Source: Flavobacterium piscisymbiosum (lineage in GTDB: Bacteria; Bacteroidota; Bacteroidia; Flavobacteriales; Flavobacteriaceae). From it: a stretch of DNA of 64,000 nucleotides. The DNA lies in the NCBI RefSeq assembly GCF_020905295.1, contig NZ_JAJJMM010000001.1:1178001-1242000 (forward strand), given 5' to 3'. The notes beneath the pieces were generated by a model. It was not told where the DNA came from. It worked only from the letters and a program-made list of their open reading frames with translations, and made no database searches. This document shows, one piece after another, positions 25,363 to 34,871 of the stretch (its first letter is position 1; every line of letters begins with the position of its first letter). The translations under genes and the position numbers were made by a program.

Positions 25363-25388
25363 AGAATGAACTTTAAAATTTGGTTATT

Positions 25389-25492
25389 TTGTCATTCTGA
25401 GGAACGAAGAATCTCCGCAAGTAATTCCGTAATCAAAAGAATAAACTTTGTCGATCTTGCAACGGAGATTCCTCGTTCATCGGAATGACAAA
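25389..25492. repeat. Inverted-repeat element of the GTCATTCTGAGGAACGAAG type
   Basis: About 104 bp. The left arm begins TTGTCATTCTGAGGAACGAA and contains GAATCTCCGCAAG; the right arm ends with the reverse complement (CTTGCAACGGAGATTC, then TCATCGGAATGACAA). This palindromic word is widespread in Bacteroidota spacers and behaves like a miniature repeat with no coding capacity. Confidence 0.8.
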
Positions 25493-25544
25493 CTATATCA
25501 TTTCTTTATATAAACAAACCAATATAGCTTTCTATTTAAAATTC

Positions 25545-25630
25545 GTTTCACGTGGAACAATTCTAATCTTCAATTTCAGATTATTTCAAAACCGAAAAAC
25601 ATATAAATCAGAAATAGTTTCACGTGGAAC
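25545..25630. other. Two parS-like palindromes downstream of mnmG
   Basis: GTTTCACGTGGAAC occurs at 25545-25558 and 25617-25630, matching the ParB-binding consensus TGTTNCACGTGNAACA at all but the outermost position. They lie in the spacer between mnmG and the GNAT gene. Confidence 0.65.
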
Positions 25631-25701
25631 AATTGAACAAATAATCTTAGCAAACATCATCCAGCATTCACTGAAAACTGTTTACTGAGACTGAATACTT
25701 C

Positions 25702-27573
25702 TTACCTTCCCATATAAATCAACAAAACCGAAATATCACTTGGTGATACTCCGCTTATTCTTGAAGCTTGAGAAATGGTTACAGGACGAATCTTGCTCAA
25801 TTTCTGTTTTGCTTCAATCGACATTGATTTAATTTTATTGTAATCGAAATTCTCCGGAATTTTCACTTCTTCTAAACGAGTTAGTTTATCAGCGTTGTTT
25901 CTTTCCTTTTCGATATAACCAGAATATTTAACCTGGATTTCGGCTTGTTCCAAAATTTCCTGATCAACATCATTTGCTTCAATATATTCCTTTACTTTCT
26001 CGAACTTCATCATATCCTCTAAATCGATTTGCGGACGAGAGAAAACTTTAAACATTTTATCACCTTGTGTTATTGGAGCTGTTTCTTTTGATTCTAAAAT
26101 CGGATTTGTCTCCGCAACTGAAACACTTGTCTCTTTAAAGAAAGCAACCATCTTTTCAGATTCGTTTAATTTCTTTTCCATTCTGCGCAAACGAGCTTCA
26201 GAAGCCAAACCAATTTCGTGCGACATTGGTGTTAATCTGAAATCGGCATTATCTTGACGCAACAATGTTCTATACTCTGCTCTTGATGTAAACATACGAT
26301 ATGGCTCTTCCGTTCCTTTCGTAATCAAGTCATCAATCAGAACTCCGATATAAGCTTCGTCACGTTTTAAAATCAATGGCGCTTTTTCATGCACTTTTAA
26401 ATGCGCATTTATTCCAGCCATCAATCCTTGCGAAGCTGCTTCTTCATATCCTGTTGTTCCGTTTATTTGTCCGGCAAAATATAAACCTTCAACCAACTTA
26501 GTTTCCAAAGTATGTTTCAATTGTGTTGGCGGGAAATAATCATACTCGATAGCATAACCCGGACGGAAGAATTTCACATTCTCAAATCCAACAACAGAAC
26601 GCAATGCTTTAAATTGAATATCTTCTGGTAACGAAGTTGAAAATCCGTTTACATAAACCTCACAAGTATTCCAGCCTTCCGGCTCCACAAATAATTGGTG
26701 ACGCTCTTTATCAGCAAAACGATTTATCTTATCTTCTATCGAAGGGCAATATCTTGGACCAAGACTTTTGATTCTTCCGTTGAACATTGGCGAACGATCA
26801 AAACCTTCTCTCAAAATATCATGAACATCCAGCGACGTGTATGTCATGTGACAAGATCTTTGATGCGTTAGCGGAACGGTTAAATCCGAATAAGAAAACT
26901 TATCCGGTTTTGCATCTCCCTTTTCTTCGTTCATTTTCGAATAATCCAAAGAACGTCCATCAACTCTTGGTGGCGTTCCTGTTTTCATTCTTCCTGACTC
27001 AAATCCAACTTTTACCAAATCTTCGGTAATTCCGGTTGCAGCACTTTCTCCTGCTCTTCCTCCTCCAAATTGTTTTTCACCAATATGAATCAAACCATTC
27101 AGAAAAGTTCCGTTTGTCAACACAACCGACTTAGAACGAATTTCAACTCCCAACGAAGTTTTGATTCCTTTTATTTTTCCATCCTCGATAATCAAACCTT
27201 TTACCATCTCTTGGTAGAAATCCAAATTTGGAGTTCCCTCCAACATCATCCTCCACTCTTCGGCAAAACGCATTCGATCACTTTGAACCCTCGGCGACCA
27301 CATTGCAGGCCCTTTCGATTTGTTCAACATCTTGAATTGAATTGCCGTGCGATCGGAAACAATTCCTGAGTATCCACCAAGCGCATCAATTTCACGCACA
27401 ATTTGTCCTTTTGCAATTCCTCCCATCGCTGGGTTGCAAGACATCTGTGCAATGTTCTGCAAACTCATTGTAACCAATAAAGTTTTGGAGCCTAAATTTG
27501 CGGCCGCTGCCGCGGCTTCAGATCCGGCATGACCTGCACCAACTACAATAACATCGTATTCTTCTAAAAACAT
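25702..27573 (-). CDS. mnmG: tRNA uridine-5-carboxymethylaminomethyl modification enzyme MnmG (GidA)
   Basis: 623 residues, normal for GidA. The FAD-binding start YDVIVVGAGHAGSEAAAAAA is intact, followed by SCNPAMGGIAKGQIVREIDA and the family signatures GPRYCPSIEDKINRFADKER and GLYFAGQINGTTGYEEAASQ. The C-terminal helical domain binds MnmE. MnmG with MnmE makes cmnm5U34 in tRNAs using FAD, NADH, a methylene-tetrahydrofolate and glycine. mnmG is often close to the replication origin, consistent with the parS-like sites on both sides of it here. About 550 bp of parS-rich spacer separate it from ybeY upstream. Confidence 0.97.
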   Translation of the reverse strand: MFLEEYDVIVVGAGHAGSEAAAAAANLGSKTLLVTMSLQNIAQMSCNPAMGGIAKGQIVREIDALGGYSGIVSDRTAIQFKMLNKSKGPAMWSPRVQSDRMRFAEEWRMMLEGTPNLDFYQEMVKGLIIEDGKIKGIKTSLGVEIRSKSVVLTNGTFLNGLIHIGEKQFGGGRAGESAATGITEDLVKVGFESGRMKTGTPPRVDGRSLDYSKMNEEKGDAKPDKFSYSDLTVPLTHQRSCHMTYTSLDVHDILREGFDRSPMFNGRIKSLGPRYCPSIEDKINRFADKERHQLFVEPEGWNTCEVYVNGFSTSLPEDIQFKALRSVVGFENVKFFRPGYAIEYDYFPPTQLKHTLETKLVEGLYFAGQINGTTGYEEAASQGLMAGINAHLKVHEKAPLILKRDEAYIGVLIDDLITKGTEEPYRMFTSRAEYRTLLRQDNADFRLTPMSHEIGLASEARLRRMEKKLNESEKMVAFFKETSVSVAETNPILESKETAPITQGDKMFKVFSRPQIDLEDMMKFEKVKEYIEANDVDQEILEQAEIQVKYSGYIEKERNNADKLTRLEEVKIPENFDYNKIKSMSIEAKQKLSKIRPVTISQASRISGVSPSDISVLLIYMGR

Positions 27574-27638
27574 TTTGTTTTATTATTCTCTGGAAACCGT
27601 TTAAGGCAGTTCTCAGAATTAACTTCTTCACTCCTTTT

Positions 27639-28146
27639 GTTCCACGTGGAACGGCGCTAACGCACAAAATTTAAATCTTTCAGATTCAAATCACAACTAA
27701 AAAATCTCAAATTCTGATCTCACACGTAATAACATGTTCCACGTGGAACTTTGCACTTCGCGAAATAAGAATCAAAATTTCAAACACTCATCTAAAAAAC
27801 AATATCTGTTCCACGTGGAACAGATTAAAAAAATACATTCGACCCAAAAATTTCAAACAAAATTCAAAACTAAAAAATCGATTTATCATGTTCCACGTGA
27901 AACACTTTTGTGTCTTTTTCTAAAATTTTTTTTCACGTGGAACTTTTTAAAAAGACAAAACTCGAAACGTTCAACGTGAAACATCTTAATTAAAACTCTT
28001 GAAATTTCAAATAAAGGATTCAAATATTAAACTGTTCCACGTGAAACAACTTATTTGTTTTTACCTAAAAACTTATTTATGTTTCACGTGGAACAAGAAT
28101 TAATATAAAATTAAATAGATGATTGATTACTGTTCCACGTGAAACA
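27639..28146. other. Cluster of nine parS-like palindromes
   Basis: Nine sites in 510 bp: 27639-27652, 27736-27749, 27807-27822, 27889-27904, 27930-27943, 27969-27982, 28033-28048, 28080-28095 and 28131-28146. Those at 27889, 28033 and 28131 read TGTTCCACGTGAAACA, the canonical ParB site; 27807 is the symmetric TGTTCCACGTGGAACA. The spacer has no other gene. The rightmost site encodes the C-terminal residues MFHVEQ of YbeY. The cluster is probably a centromere-like segregation locus; the parA and parB genes are not in the window. Confidence 0.8.
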
Positions 28147-28546
28147 TCGCAATTTTCTCATCTTCTTTAGAACGCATAAGTTCTGCGTCAGCATCACTTT
28201 TATCTTTATACCCACAGTAATGTAATATACCGTGAGCAAGAACACGTTTCAATTCTTCTTCAAAAGAAACATTAAAATCCTTTGCGTTGTCTTCTACTCT
28301 TTCAACAGAAACAAAAATATCTCCGTTTAGTTCATTACCAACTGTGTAATCAAAACTGATAATATCTGTTAGTGTATCGTGATTTAGATATTCTACATTT
28401 ATCTTATGAAGATATTCATCATCACAAAAAATGTAATTTATCTCTCCTTCGTTTTTACTTTCAGAAACGATTACAGCACTTAACCAATCTGCAAAGGCTT
28501 GTTCGTTATCTAAAGTAAATTCGGTTTCGTAATTAAAATTGATCAT
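28127..28546 (-). CDS. ybeY: rRNA maturation endoribonuclease YbeY
   Basis: 139 residues. The UPF0054 signature RVLAHGILHYCGYKDKSDAD gives two zinc-binding His (HGILH), but the third ligand His of the usual HGxLHxxGYDH is missing: the motif continues GYKDK-SD, with Asp likely in place. Family members from this phylum may use the same variant. The central part has EINYIFCDDEYLHKINVEYL and DIFVSVERVEDNAK, as expected. It trims the 3' end of 16S rRNA and aids ribosome quality control. It overlaps the upstream DUF4175 gene by 4 bp. The last codons (MFHVEQ) are written by a parS-like site. Confidence 0.88.
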   Translation of the reverse strand: MINFNYETEFTLDNEQAFADWLSAVIVSESKNEGEINYIFCDDEYLHKINVEYLNHDTLTDIISFDYTVGNELNGDIFVSVERVEDNAKDFNVSFEEELKRVLAHGILHYCGYKDKSDADAELMRSKEDEKIAMFHVEQ

Positions 28547-31500
28547 TTTGTATTAAAATATTCTTGAACCTTTTGATTAAAATTCGAGCGCAAAGGTAGT
28601 GATTGTCTGTTTAATATCTCTACACTGTTTAAATAATCCAATAGTGAACTTGGTAATGCATTTGTTCTATTAGAAAATTCAGTCTTATTAGTTTCAGATT
28701 GGCGCTTTGTATCTTGTCCTTGTTGTTGAACTGCATTGTTTAATTTTAATAATTCTTGTTGAATATTAAGTATACGTTGCAAGTTCTCATTTTTAAAACC
28801 TTTATTTAAAAGTTGCTTTTCTGAAGCTTTCATTTGATCAATTACAGATTTACCCTGAGAATCTAAACCTTGTTTTGCTAATTCTTTTTGTAATGCTTCA
28901 CGAAGTTTTACTTGCTCTTTATATATTTCCATGATTGCTTCAGCATCTCCTTCTCCATCATTTCCGTCTTTACCTTCATTACCTTTTCCTCCACTTTTAT
29001 TTCCCTGACCATCCTTACCTTCTCCATTTTTGCCTTGACCATCTTTACCTTGTCCCTGCTTTCCTTCTCCGGATTTTCCTTGTTGACCTTCTCCCGGTTT
29101 GTCCCCAGGTTTGTTACCAGGCTTATCTCCAGGTTTCATTCCAGCTTTCATCTTATCAGCCAAGCCTTTTTGTTTTTGAATAATATCTGGCAATTGCATT
29201 CCTTGTCCGTCACCTGGTTTTGGTTTTCCAGCTCCCGGTTTCGACATAGACATCTGCATATTATTTAATAAATCACTTAAAAAATCAGCTAATTTATTCG
29301 CAGAAGAAACTGCATATTGTTGGTGCGAAACTCCTTTTGGAACCTGAACATCACTTAAAGTTTCAATAGCTTTATCTATATTGTATTGTACATTTCCAAT
29401 TTCTTTCGTTACATCTTCAGCTACTTTTGGATTACGTAATGACAATGCAAACAAACTATCATCGACATGTTTGAACTGTTGTTTCAAGTTTTGCTGTACT
29501 TTAATGTTCTTTGTAAAAGCCGAAGAACCTAATTTCATAGATTTAAATTGTTTCATAACATCTTCCTGAGACAATGAATAAGCAAGAAGATTATCCAAAA
29601 CCTGACGAAGCATTGCAACATCTTCTTCAAGTTGTTCTTGTTCTCCGCCCTCCATACTTGAATCCATCTGCTCGGCCATACTCTTCATTTTCTTGGCTGC
29701 ACTTTTTTGTTTTGGCTTAGCCGAAGAAGAATTCTTTTTACTCAATTCTTCAGAAGCTTTCTTCAAATCATCCTTCACATCTTTCTCTTTTGAAGCATCA
29801 GCAGGAATATCCAAAGGCGCTTTTAATGTTTTATTTTCTTCTTTCAGATCTTTTAAACCTTCCTGAATTTTATCAAAAGCTTTATTAATATCGTCTTGCT
29901 TCTCTTGTGTGTTTTCTTTTTCTTTATTCGAAAGTTGCTCTTGTTGGTCTGCAAGTTTTTTTAATTTATCTGCAACTTGTTCTGCTTTTTTAGAAACATA
30001 AAAACGTTTGGTTAGTTCAACCAATTGCTCCAGATTACGAGATTGGTTCTTGCTGATTTGTTTGAATTTTTCCATCTTATCAAACAAATCTTCACTGTTT
30101 AATTTGTCATTTAAGTTCTTCAATTCATCCATCAACTTTTGATTCTTTTCTAAATCTTTCTCTGCATTTTCTAAACGCTTTTGCAAATCATCAGCCGTTT
30201 TATCTTTCTTTTCAGATTGAAATTTATCCAGATTCTTGTTCATTTTCTCTGCAAACTGTTTCATCATTTCGTCTTGTTGTTTCTGACGTTTGATAAAATC
30301 ATTTACTTTTTGCTGATCTTTAAACTCTAAATTATCTTTCTCTTTTCCTGCTTTCTGAATCTTATCCATTTCAGAAAATTGCTTGGTTTGATTCTTTAAA
30401 GAATTTTCTAAACTATTGATATTTTCATTTTGTTGTTGTAATTCCATATCGTGAACTTCGTCTGTAGTCGAAACACGATCAGAAAAAACAGAAGACTTTG
30501 TACTCTTGAAACCATGCGGTGCATCGTTATCAAAAACCTCAAAATAGTATTCGTAAGATACTCCTTCCTGCACGGCAAGATTACTTGGAAAGTTAAAAAC
30601 AAACTGATCAAATACTCCAGACTTAACAGGTATTGTTCCACGCTTGGCAGTGTTTGGTTTGTTACGTTCGTAATACACAACCTGAAGTTTATACAATCCG
30701 TAGTCATCACCTAACCTACCCAAAACATAATTTTTATCCAGCTTTAAACTGTCCGGTGCAGGACTAACTGTGATCGTTGGATGCTGATCTTTGATCACCG
30801 ATAGCTGATAATCGAGTTTTTCGTAGTTTTTGACCTTATTATTTGATGTAAGAATTTGATATTCTGTATTTTGACTGATATTTTTAGCCAATTTAAACTC
30901 ATTTTCGGCTTTATTGAACTTGAAAGTCGCATTATCATCTTTCCAAACAATTTCCTGAGTCGATTGCGTGTTCATTTTCCAGGTTACCAAAGTTCCTTCT
31001 GGTACAATTGCATTACCTGTTCCCTGAATTGTTTCCGATTTTTTCTTTAGATAAGATGGAAAATTCAGTACCATTTCGAAGTTGGCAATTGATGGAACCG
31101 TGATTACTTTCAACTCATATTCCTCTGAAGAAACTGAATTTCCTTCAAAAGAAAATTCAACATTAGATACCGGTTTCTCAATCTTGAATTCAAACTTTCC
31201 GGGTTGAGACGATTCCATAAAATAACTTTCGTTTCCAATATGAATCATTACATTTTCCGGAACTACTTTTCCAACAGATTCCATCTTGATCACGAAATCT
31301 TTGTTTTGCTCAGTCTGCAAATTCTTATTTAGCACCACAAATTTGAATGGAGCCGGAGGTAAAAATGTAGCATTAAAATGCACTACTCTATTTAAACTTT
31401 GAGAAATTATATTGCTATTTCCAGAAATATAAAACACCGCAAAAAGCAAAATTGGGATAATTGCTAATGGCAAATATTTTTTATTTGTTTTAAAATTGAT

Positions 31501-31938
31501 AGCGTTCCCAAACGGAATTGGCTGCAATGAATTTGCTTTTTGTTCTATCGAAGCCAACATCAACTCTGAACTTTCTGTCGAATTCTCAGACGCTGACAAT
31601 TGTAAAAAGTTAGTCAGCTTATCACTTACTTCTGTAAAATGATTTCCAATAATCGTTGAAGCCTGATTATAATCGATTCCTTTTTGAAGTTTGAACAACT
31701 TAAAAATTGGGAACAAAATAAAACGAAACAATAGAAAAACTTCTACTCCTATAAATACCCAGAATAATAATGTTCTTCCTAATGGTTTTAACCAAAGAAA
31801 ATACTCGATAAAAAGCGTAAACAGAAAGTACAATAATCCAAATCCAATAAAAAGAAGTGCTCCTCTTATCAATTCATTGGTATAATATTTCTTTATAAAA
31901 GCTTCTAACTTTTGGTATATAGCAGATGTTGTTTTCAA
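28543..31938 (-). CDS. DUF4175-type large membrane protein with coiled coils and Gly/Lys-rich tail
   Basis: 1131 residues. Two transmembrane helices lie at about 22-45 and 53-75, and a third near 155 (YLPLAIIPILLFAVFYISGN). The periplasmic part begins with Ig-like beta domains (ATFLPPAPFKFVVL, VSYEYYFEVFDNDAPHGFKS). Long charged coiled coils from about 500 to 900 follow. A low-complexity stretch near 950-1030 is built of KPGDKPGE and GKDGQGKN units. The last 100 residues are helical (MKASEKQLLNKGFKNENLQR). It is often annotated as ATPase in this phylum but no Walker motif is visible. The gene overlaps ybeY by 4 bp, so they are cotranscribed. Function unknown. Confidence 0.8.
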   Translation of the reverse strand: MKTTSAIYQKLEAFIKKYYTNELIRGALLFIGFGLLYFLFTLFIEYFLWLKPLGRTLLFWVFIGVEVFLLFRFILFPIFKLFKLQKGIDYNQASTIIGNHFTEVSDKLTNFLQLSASENSTESSELMLASIEQKANSLQPIPFGNAINFKTNKKYLPLAIIPILLFAVFYISGNSNIISQSLNRVVHFNATFLPPAPFKFVVLNKNLQTEQNKDFVIKMESVGKVVPENVMIHIGNESYFMESSQPGKFEFKIEKPVSNVEFSFEGNSVSSEEYELKVITVPSIANFEMVLNFPSYLKKKSETIQGTGNAIVPEGTLVTWKMNTQSTQEIVWKDDNATFKFNKAENEFKLAKNISQNTEYQILTSNNKVKNYEKLDYQLSVIKDQHPTITVSPAPDSLKLDKNYVLGRLGDDYGLYKLQVVYYERNKPNTAKRGTIPVKSGVFDQFVFNFPSNLAVQEGVSYEYYFEVFDNDAPHGFKSTKSSVFSDRVSTTDEVHDMELQQQNENINSLENSLKNQTKQFSEMDKIQKAGKEKDNLEFKDQQKVNDFIKRQKQQDEMMKQFAEKMNKNLDKFQSEKKDKTADDLQKRLENAEKDLEKNQKLMDELKNLNDKLNSEDLFDKMEKFKQISKNQSRNLEQLVELTKRFYVSKKAEQVADKLKKLADQQEQLSNKEKENTQEKQDDINKAFDKIQEGLKDLKEENKTLKAPLDIPADASKEKDVKDDLKKASEELSKKNSSSAKPKQKSAAKKMKSMAEQMDSSMEGGEQEQLEEDVAMLRQVLDNLLAYSLSQEDVMKQFKSMKLGSSAFTKNIKVQQNLKQQFKHVDDSLFALSLRNPKVAEDVTKEIGNVQYNIDKAIETLSDVQVPKGVSHQQYAVSSANKLADFLSDLLNNMQMSMSKPGAGKPKPGDGQGMQLPDIIQKQKGLADKMKAGMKPGDKPGNKPGDKPGEGQQGKSGEGKQGQGKDGQGKNGEGKDGQGNKSGGKGNEGKDGNDGEGDAEAIMEIYKEQVKLREALQKELAKQGLDSQGKSVIDQMKASEKQLLNKGFKNENLQRILNIQQELLKLNNAVQQQGQDTKRQSETNKTEFSNRTNALPSSLLDYLNSVEILNRQSLPLRSNFNQKVQEYFNTK

Positions 31939-31995
31939 AGTGAATCTGTTTTATTTATAACCCATAAAAGTAGTAATTTTAATAATACCATTTAA

Positions 31996-32026
31996 GATTC
32001 TAAGTTACTAAGGCACTAAGGTTCTA
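31996..32026. repeat. CTAAG-type intergenic repeat
   Basis: TCTAAGTTACTAAGGCACTA, then AGGTTCTAAG, a fragment of the ACTAAGGNNCTAAG family common in flavobacterial spacers. Confidence 0.5.
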
Positions 32027-32054
32027 AGATTGAAAAAACTGAAATCAATAATCT

Positions 32055-32099
32055 AAATTCCAAATTCCAACTTCACCACTATCTTGGAATTTGGAATTT
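32055..32099. repeat. Perfect 16-bp inverted repeat
   Basis: AAATTCCAAATTCCAA (32055-32070) and its exact complement TTGGAATTTGGAATTT (32084-32099) enclose 13 bp. It is another short palindromic spacer repeat, upstream of the gltX promoter. Confidence 0.7.
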
Positions 32100-32127
32100 A
32101 AAAAAAACTGGAATTTATCTAAAGTTG

Positions 32128-32135
32128 TATCTTTG
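32128..32135 (+). promoter_or_regulatory. Probable -7 box of gltX
   Basis: TATCTTTG at 32128-32135, 17 bp before the ATG at 32153. The -33 position has CTGG rather than TTG, so it is an incomplete match. Confidence 0.45.
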
Positions 32136-32152
32136 CATCAAAATTTAAACAA

Positions 32153-33658
32153 ATGTCAAAGCAAGTTCGTGTGCGTTTTGCACCAAGTCCAACAGGACCT
32201 TTACATATTGGCGGCGTTCGTACTGCCCTATTTAATTATTTATTTGCCAAAAAAAACAATGGTGTTTTTTATTTAAGAATTGAAGATACAGATCAAACCC
32301 GTTTTGTTCCCGGTGCCGAAGCTTATATTATGGAAGCACTGGAATGGTTAGGAATTTCTCCTGAAGAAACTGTTGGGAAAAATGAAAAATTTGGTCCGTA
32401 CAGACAAAGTGATCGTAAAGATTTATACCAAACTTATGCTGATCAACTGATCAATTCAGGTTGGGCATATTATGCTTTTGATACTCCGGAAGCTCTTGAT
32501 ACTTTAAGAAAAGAACAAGAAGCTGAAGGAAAAACATTTATTTACAATCATACGATCCGTGAAAAGCTGGATACATCTTTAGTAATTTCTGCAGATGAAG
32601 TTGCTAAAAGAATTGCAAATGGAGAACATTATGTAATCCGTTTTAAAACTCCGGTTGATGAAACTTTACACTTAAAAGATATTATTCGTGGTGATGTAAA
32701 ATTTGAAACGAGTTTACTTGATGACAAAGTATTGTTTAAAAGTGACGGAATGCCAACGTACCATTTAGCGAATATTGTTGATGACCATTCGATGGAAACT
32801 TCACATGTAATTCGTGGTGAAGAATGGTTGCCATCGATGCCGCTTCACGTTTTATTGTACAGAGCTTTTGGTTGGGATGCTCCGGAATTTGCACATTTAC
32901 CTTTGATTTTGAAACCGGTTGGAAACGGAAAATTATCAAAAAGAGATGGTGATAAATTAGGATTTCCTGTGTTCCCATTAGAATGGAAAACCGAAGAAGG
33001 TATTTCATCAGGTTACAGAGAGAAAGGATTTTTCCCGGAAGCAGTTATAAATTTCCTTGCCTTATTAGGTTGGAATGATGGAACTGATAAAGAATTATTT
33101 TCATTAGAAGAATTGGTTGAGTCTTTCGACTTGAACAGAGTTCATAAATCTGGGGCTAAATTTGATCCGGAGAAAAACAAATGGTTCAATCATCAATATC
33201 TAATCAAACAAAATAATGAAGACTTAGCGAAAAGCTTCACTCCTATTTTGGTAGAAAAAGGCGTTGATGTTTCTAAATATGACGTTACAAGAATTGTTTC
33301 TTTGATTAAAGAAAGAGCACATTTTGTTTCTGAATTTTGGGATTTGACTGATTTCTTTTTCCAGGCGCCAACATCGTATGATGAAAAAGCAAGTAAAAAC
33401 TGGAATTCAGCAACACCGGCTTTAATGCAGGAATTGATTTCGACTCTTGAATATATTGATGGATTTGATTCGGCAAACATCGAAGCAATTGTAAAAGACT
33501 GGTTGACTAAAAACGAAATTGGAATGGGTAAAGTAATGCAGCCTTTCCGTCTAAGTTTGGTTGGAGCTCTTAAAGGCCCTCACCTATTTGACATTGTTGA
33601 AATCATCGGAAAAGAAGAAACTATTGCGAGAATTCAGAAAGCAATTGCAACTTTATAA
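32153..33658 (+). CDS. gltX: Glutamyl-tRNA synthetase
   Basis: 501 residues. It begins QVRVRFAPSPTGPLHIGGVR (HIGH motif) and FAKKNNGVFYLRIEDTDQTR, and carries KLSKRDGD (KMSKS loop) at about residue 260. The GEEWLPSMPLHVLLYRAFGW segment is the usual acceptor-binding block. The C-terminal 140 residues are the alpha-helical anticodon-binding domain. It charges tRNA-Glu with glutamate. A separate glnS is present in the window, so this organism probably does not depend on mischarging for Gln-tRNA. It stands alone, followed by a repeat and a terminator. Confidence 0.96.
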   Translation: MSKQVRVRFAPSPTGPLHIGGVRTALFNYLFAKKNNGVFYLRIEDTDQTRFVPGAEAYIMEALEWLGISPEETVGKNEKFGPYRQSDRKDLYQTYADQLINSGWAYYAFDTPEALDTLRKEQEAEGKTFIYNHTIREKLDTSLVISADEVAKRIANGEHYVIRFKTPVDETLHLKDIIRGDVKFETSLLDDKVLFKSDGMPTYHLANIVDDHSMETSHVIRGEEWLPSMPLHVLLYRAFGWDAPEFAHLPLILKPVGNGKLSKRDGDKLGFPVFPLEWKTEEGISSGYREKGFFPEAVINFLALLGWNDGTDKELFSLEELVESFDLNRVHKSGAKFDPEKNKWFNHQYLIKQNNEDLAKSFTPILVEKGVDVSKYDVTRIVSLIKERAHFVSEFWDLTDFFFQAPTSYDEKASKNWNSATPALMQELISTLEYIDGFDSANIEAIVKDWLTKNEIGMGKVMQPFRLSLVGALKGPHLFDIVEIIGKEETIARIQKAIATL

Positions 33659-33662
33659 TTTT

Positions 33663-33728
33663 TTTTACCATTAAGAAATTAAGAAAAATTAAGTCAGGCT
33701 TTATGAACTTAATATCTTAATGGTAAAA
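33663..33728. repeat. ACCATTAAG-type palindromic repeat
   Basis: TTTTACCATTAAG (33663-33675) and CTTAATGGTAAAA (33716-33728) are perfect inverted arms; the interior has AAGAAATTAAGAAAAATTAA. It is a dispersed flavobacterial spacer word. Confidence 0.6.
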
Positions 33729-33737
33729 TAATCTAAG

Positions 33738-33777
33738 CGCTAAGAACATTATTAAAATGTACTTAGCGTTTTTTTTA
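33738..33777 (+). terminator. gltX terminator
   Basis: CGCTAAGAACATT (33738-33750) and AATGTACTTAGCG (33756-33768) form a long stem (one A.A mismatch), followed by eight T. Confidence 0.8.
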
Positions 33778-33847
33778 CGCTAAAAAAAATTGAATTTGGC
33801 AGATTATTCGTAATTTACCAGATCATAAAAACTAAATCAATATCATC

Positions 33848-34834
33848 ATGAATCCAGCACTTATTATCTTTTTAGTCCTTGCTTTCTTTATTTTCATGTC
33901 TTCTTTTTTTACCGTAAAGCAACAATCTTCTGTTGTAATCGAAAGATTTGGTAAATTTTTAAGCGTGAGAAATTCGGGTTTACAACTTAAAATTCCAATA
34001 GTCGACAGAATTGCAGGACGTGTAAATCTTAAAATTCAACAGTTAGATGTTATCATCGAAACCAAAACCAAAGACAACGTTTTTATCAAAATGAAAGTTT
34101 CGGTTCAGTTTAAAGTTATTCAGGAAAAAGTATATGATGCTTTTTATAAACTTGAATATCCACACGATCAAATTACCGCTTATGTATTTGATGTCGTTCG
34201 TGCCGAAGTTCCAAAACTAAAACTGGATGATGTTTTTGAAAGAAAAGATGATATCGCCATTGCAGTAAAAAGAGAATTGAATGAAGCCATGACTACTTAC
34301 GGATATGATATTATCAATACTTTGGTAACAGATATTGATCCGGACATTCAGGTTAAGAATGCCATGAACAGAATTAATGCTGCCGACAGAGAGAAAACCG
34401 CTGCTGAATTTGAAGCTGAAAGTTCAAGAATCAGAATCGTTGCAAAAGCAAAAGCTGAAGCAGAAAGTAAACGTTTACAAGGTCAAGGTATTGCAGATCA
34501 GCGTCGTGAAATTGCAAGAGGTCTTGTAGAAAGTGTTGAAGTTTTGAACAGCGTTGGTATCAATTCTCAGGAAGCTTCTGCCCTAATTGTTGTAACTCAA
34601 CATTATGATACTTTGCAAGCAATTGGTGCTGATGCCAATTCGAACTTAATCTTGTTGCCAAACTCACCACAAGCCGGAAGTGATATGCTAAACAATATGG
34701 TTGCATCATTCTCAGCATCAAATCAGGTTGGTGAAATGATGAAGAAAAACAACAAGAAAATAGAGAAGAAACCAAAACCAATTCAACCTCAATCTGGTTA
34801 TGAAGATGATATCTTACCAGAAACAGAACAATAA
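33848..34834 (+). CDS. SPFH/Band 7 (stomatin-like, QmcA-type) membrane protein
   Basis: 328 residues. One N-terminal transmembrane helix (ALIIFLVLAFFIFMSSFF) precedes the Band 7 domain: TVKQQSSVVIERFGKFLSVR, then VSVQFKVIQEKVYDAFYKLE and HDQITAYVFDVVRAEVPKLK. The C-terminal part has the AAEFEAESSRIRIVAKAKAE coiled coil, which drives oligomer formation. Related proteins form ring-like microdomains in the inner membrane that modulate FtsH or lipid organisation. It is a single-gene unit that shares its terminator with a convergent DUF6327 gene. Confidence 0.9.
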   Translation: MNPALIIFLVLAFFIFMSSFFTVKQQSSVVIERFGKFLSVRNSGLQLKIPIVDRIAGRVNLKIQQLDVIIETKTKDNVFIKMKVSVQFKVIQEKVYDAFYKLEYPHDQITAYVFDVVRAEVPKLKLDDVFERKDDIAIAVKRELNEAMTTYGYDIINTLVTDIDPDIQVKNAMNRINAADREKTAAEFEAESSRIRIVAKAKAEAESKRLQGQGIADQRREIARGLVESVEVLNSVGINSQEASALIVVTQHYDTLQAIGADANSNLILLPNSPQAGSDMLNNMVASFSASNQVGEMMKKNNKKIEKKPKPIQPQSGYEDDILPETEQ

Positions 34835-34842
34835 CATAAAAC

Positions 34843-34871
34843 AAAAAAGAGGCTTAATTGCCTCTTTTTTT
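34843..34871. terminator. Bidirectional terminator
   Basis: AAAAAAGAGGC and GCCTCTTTTTT pair around TTAATT and lie between the SPFH and DUF6327 stops, with A- and T-runs on both sides. Confidence 0.8.

Noticed and set aside
28912..29268. Rightward Ser/Phe-rich frames inside the DUF4175 gene
   Set aside because: They are antisense to the Gly/Lys-rich low-complexity tail and have no independent support.
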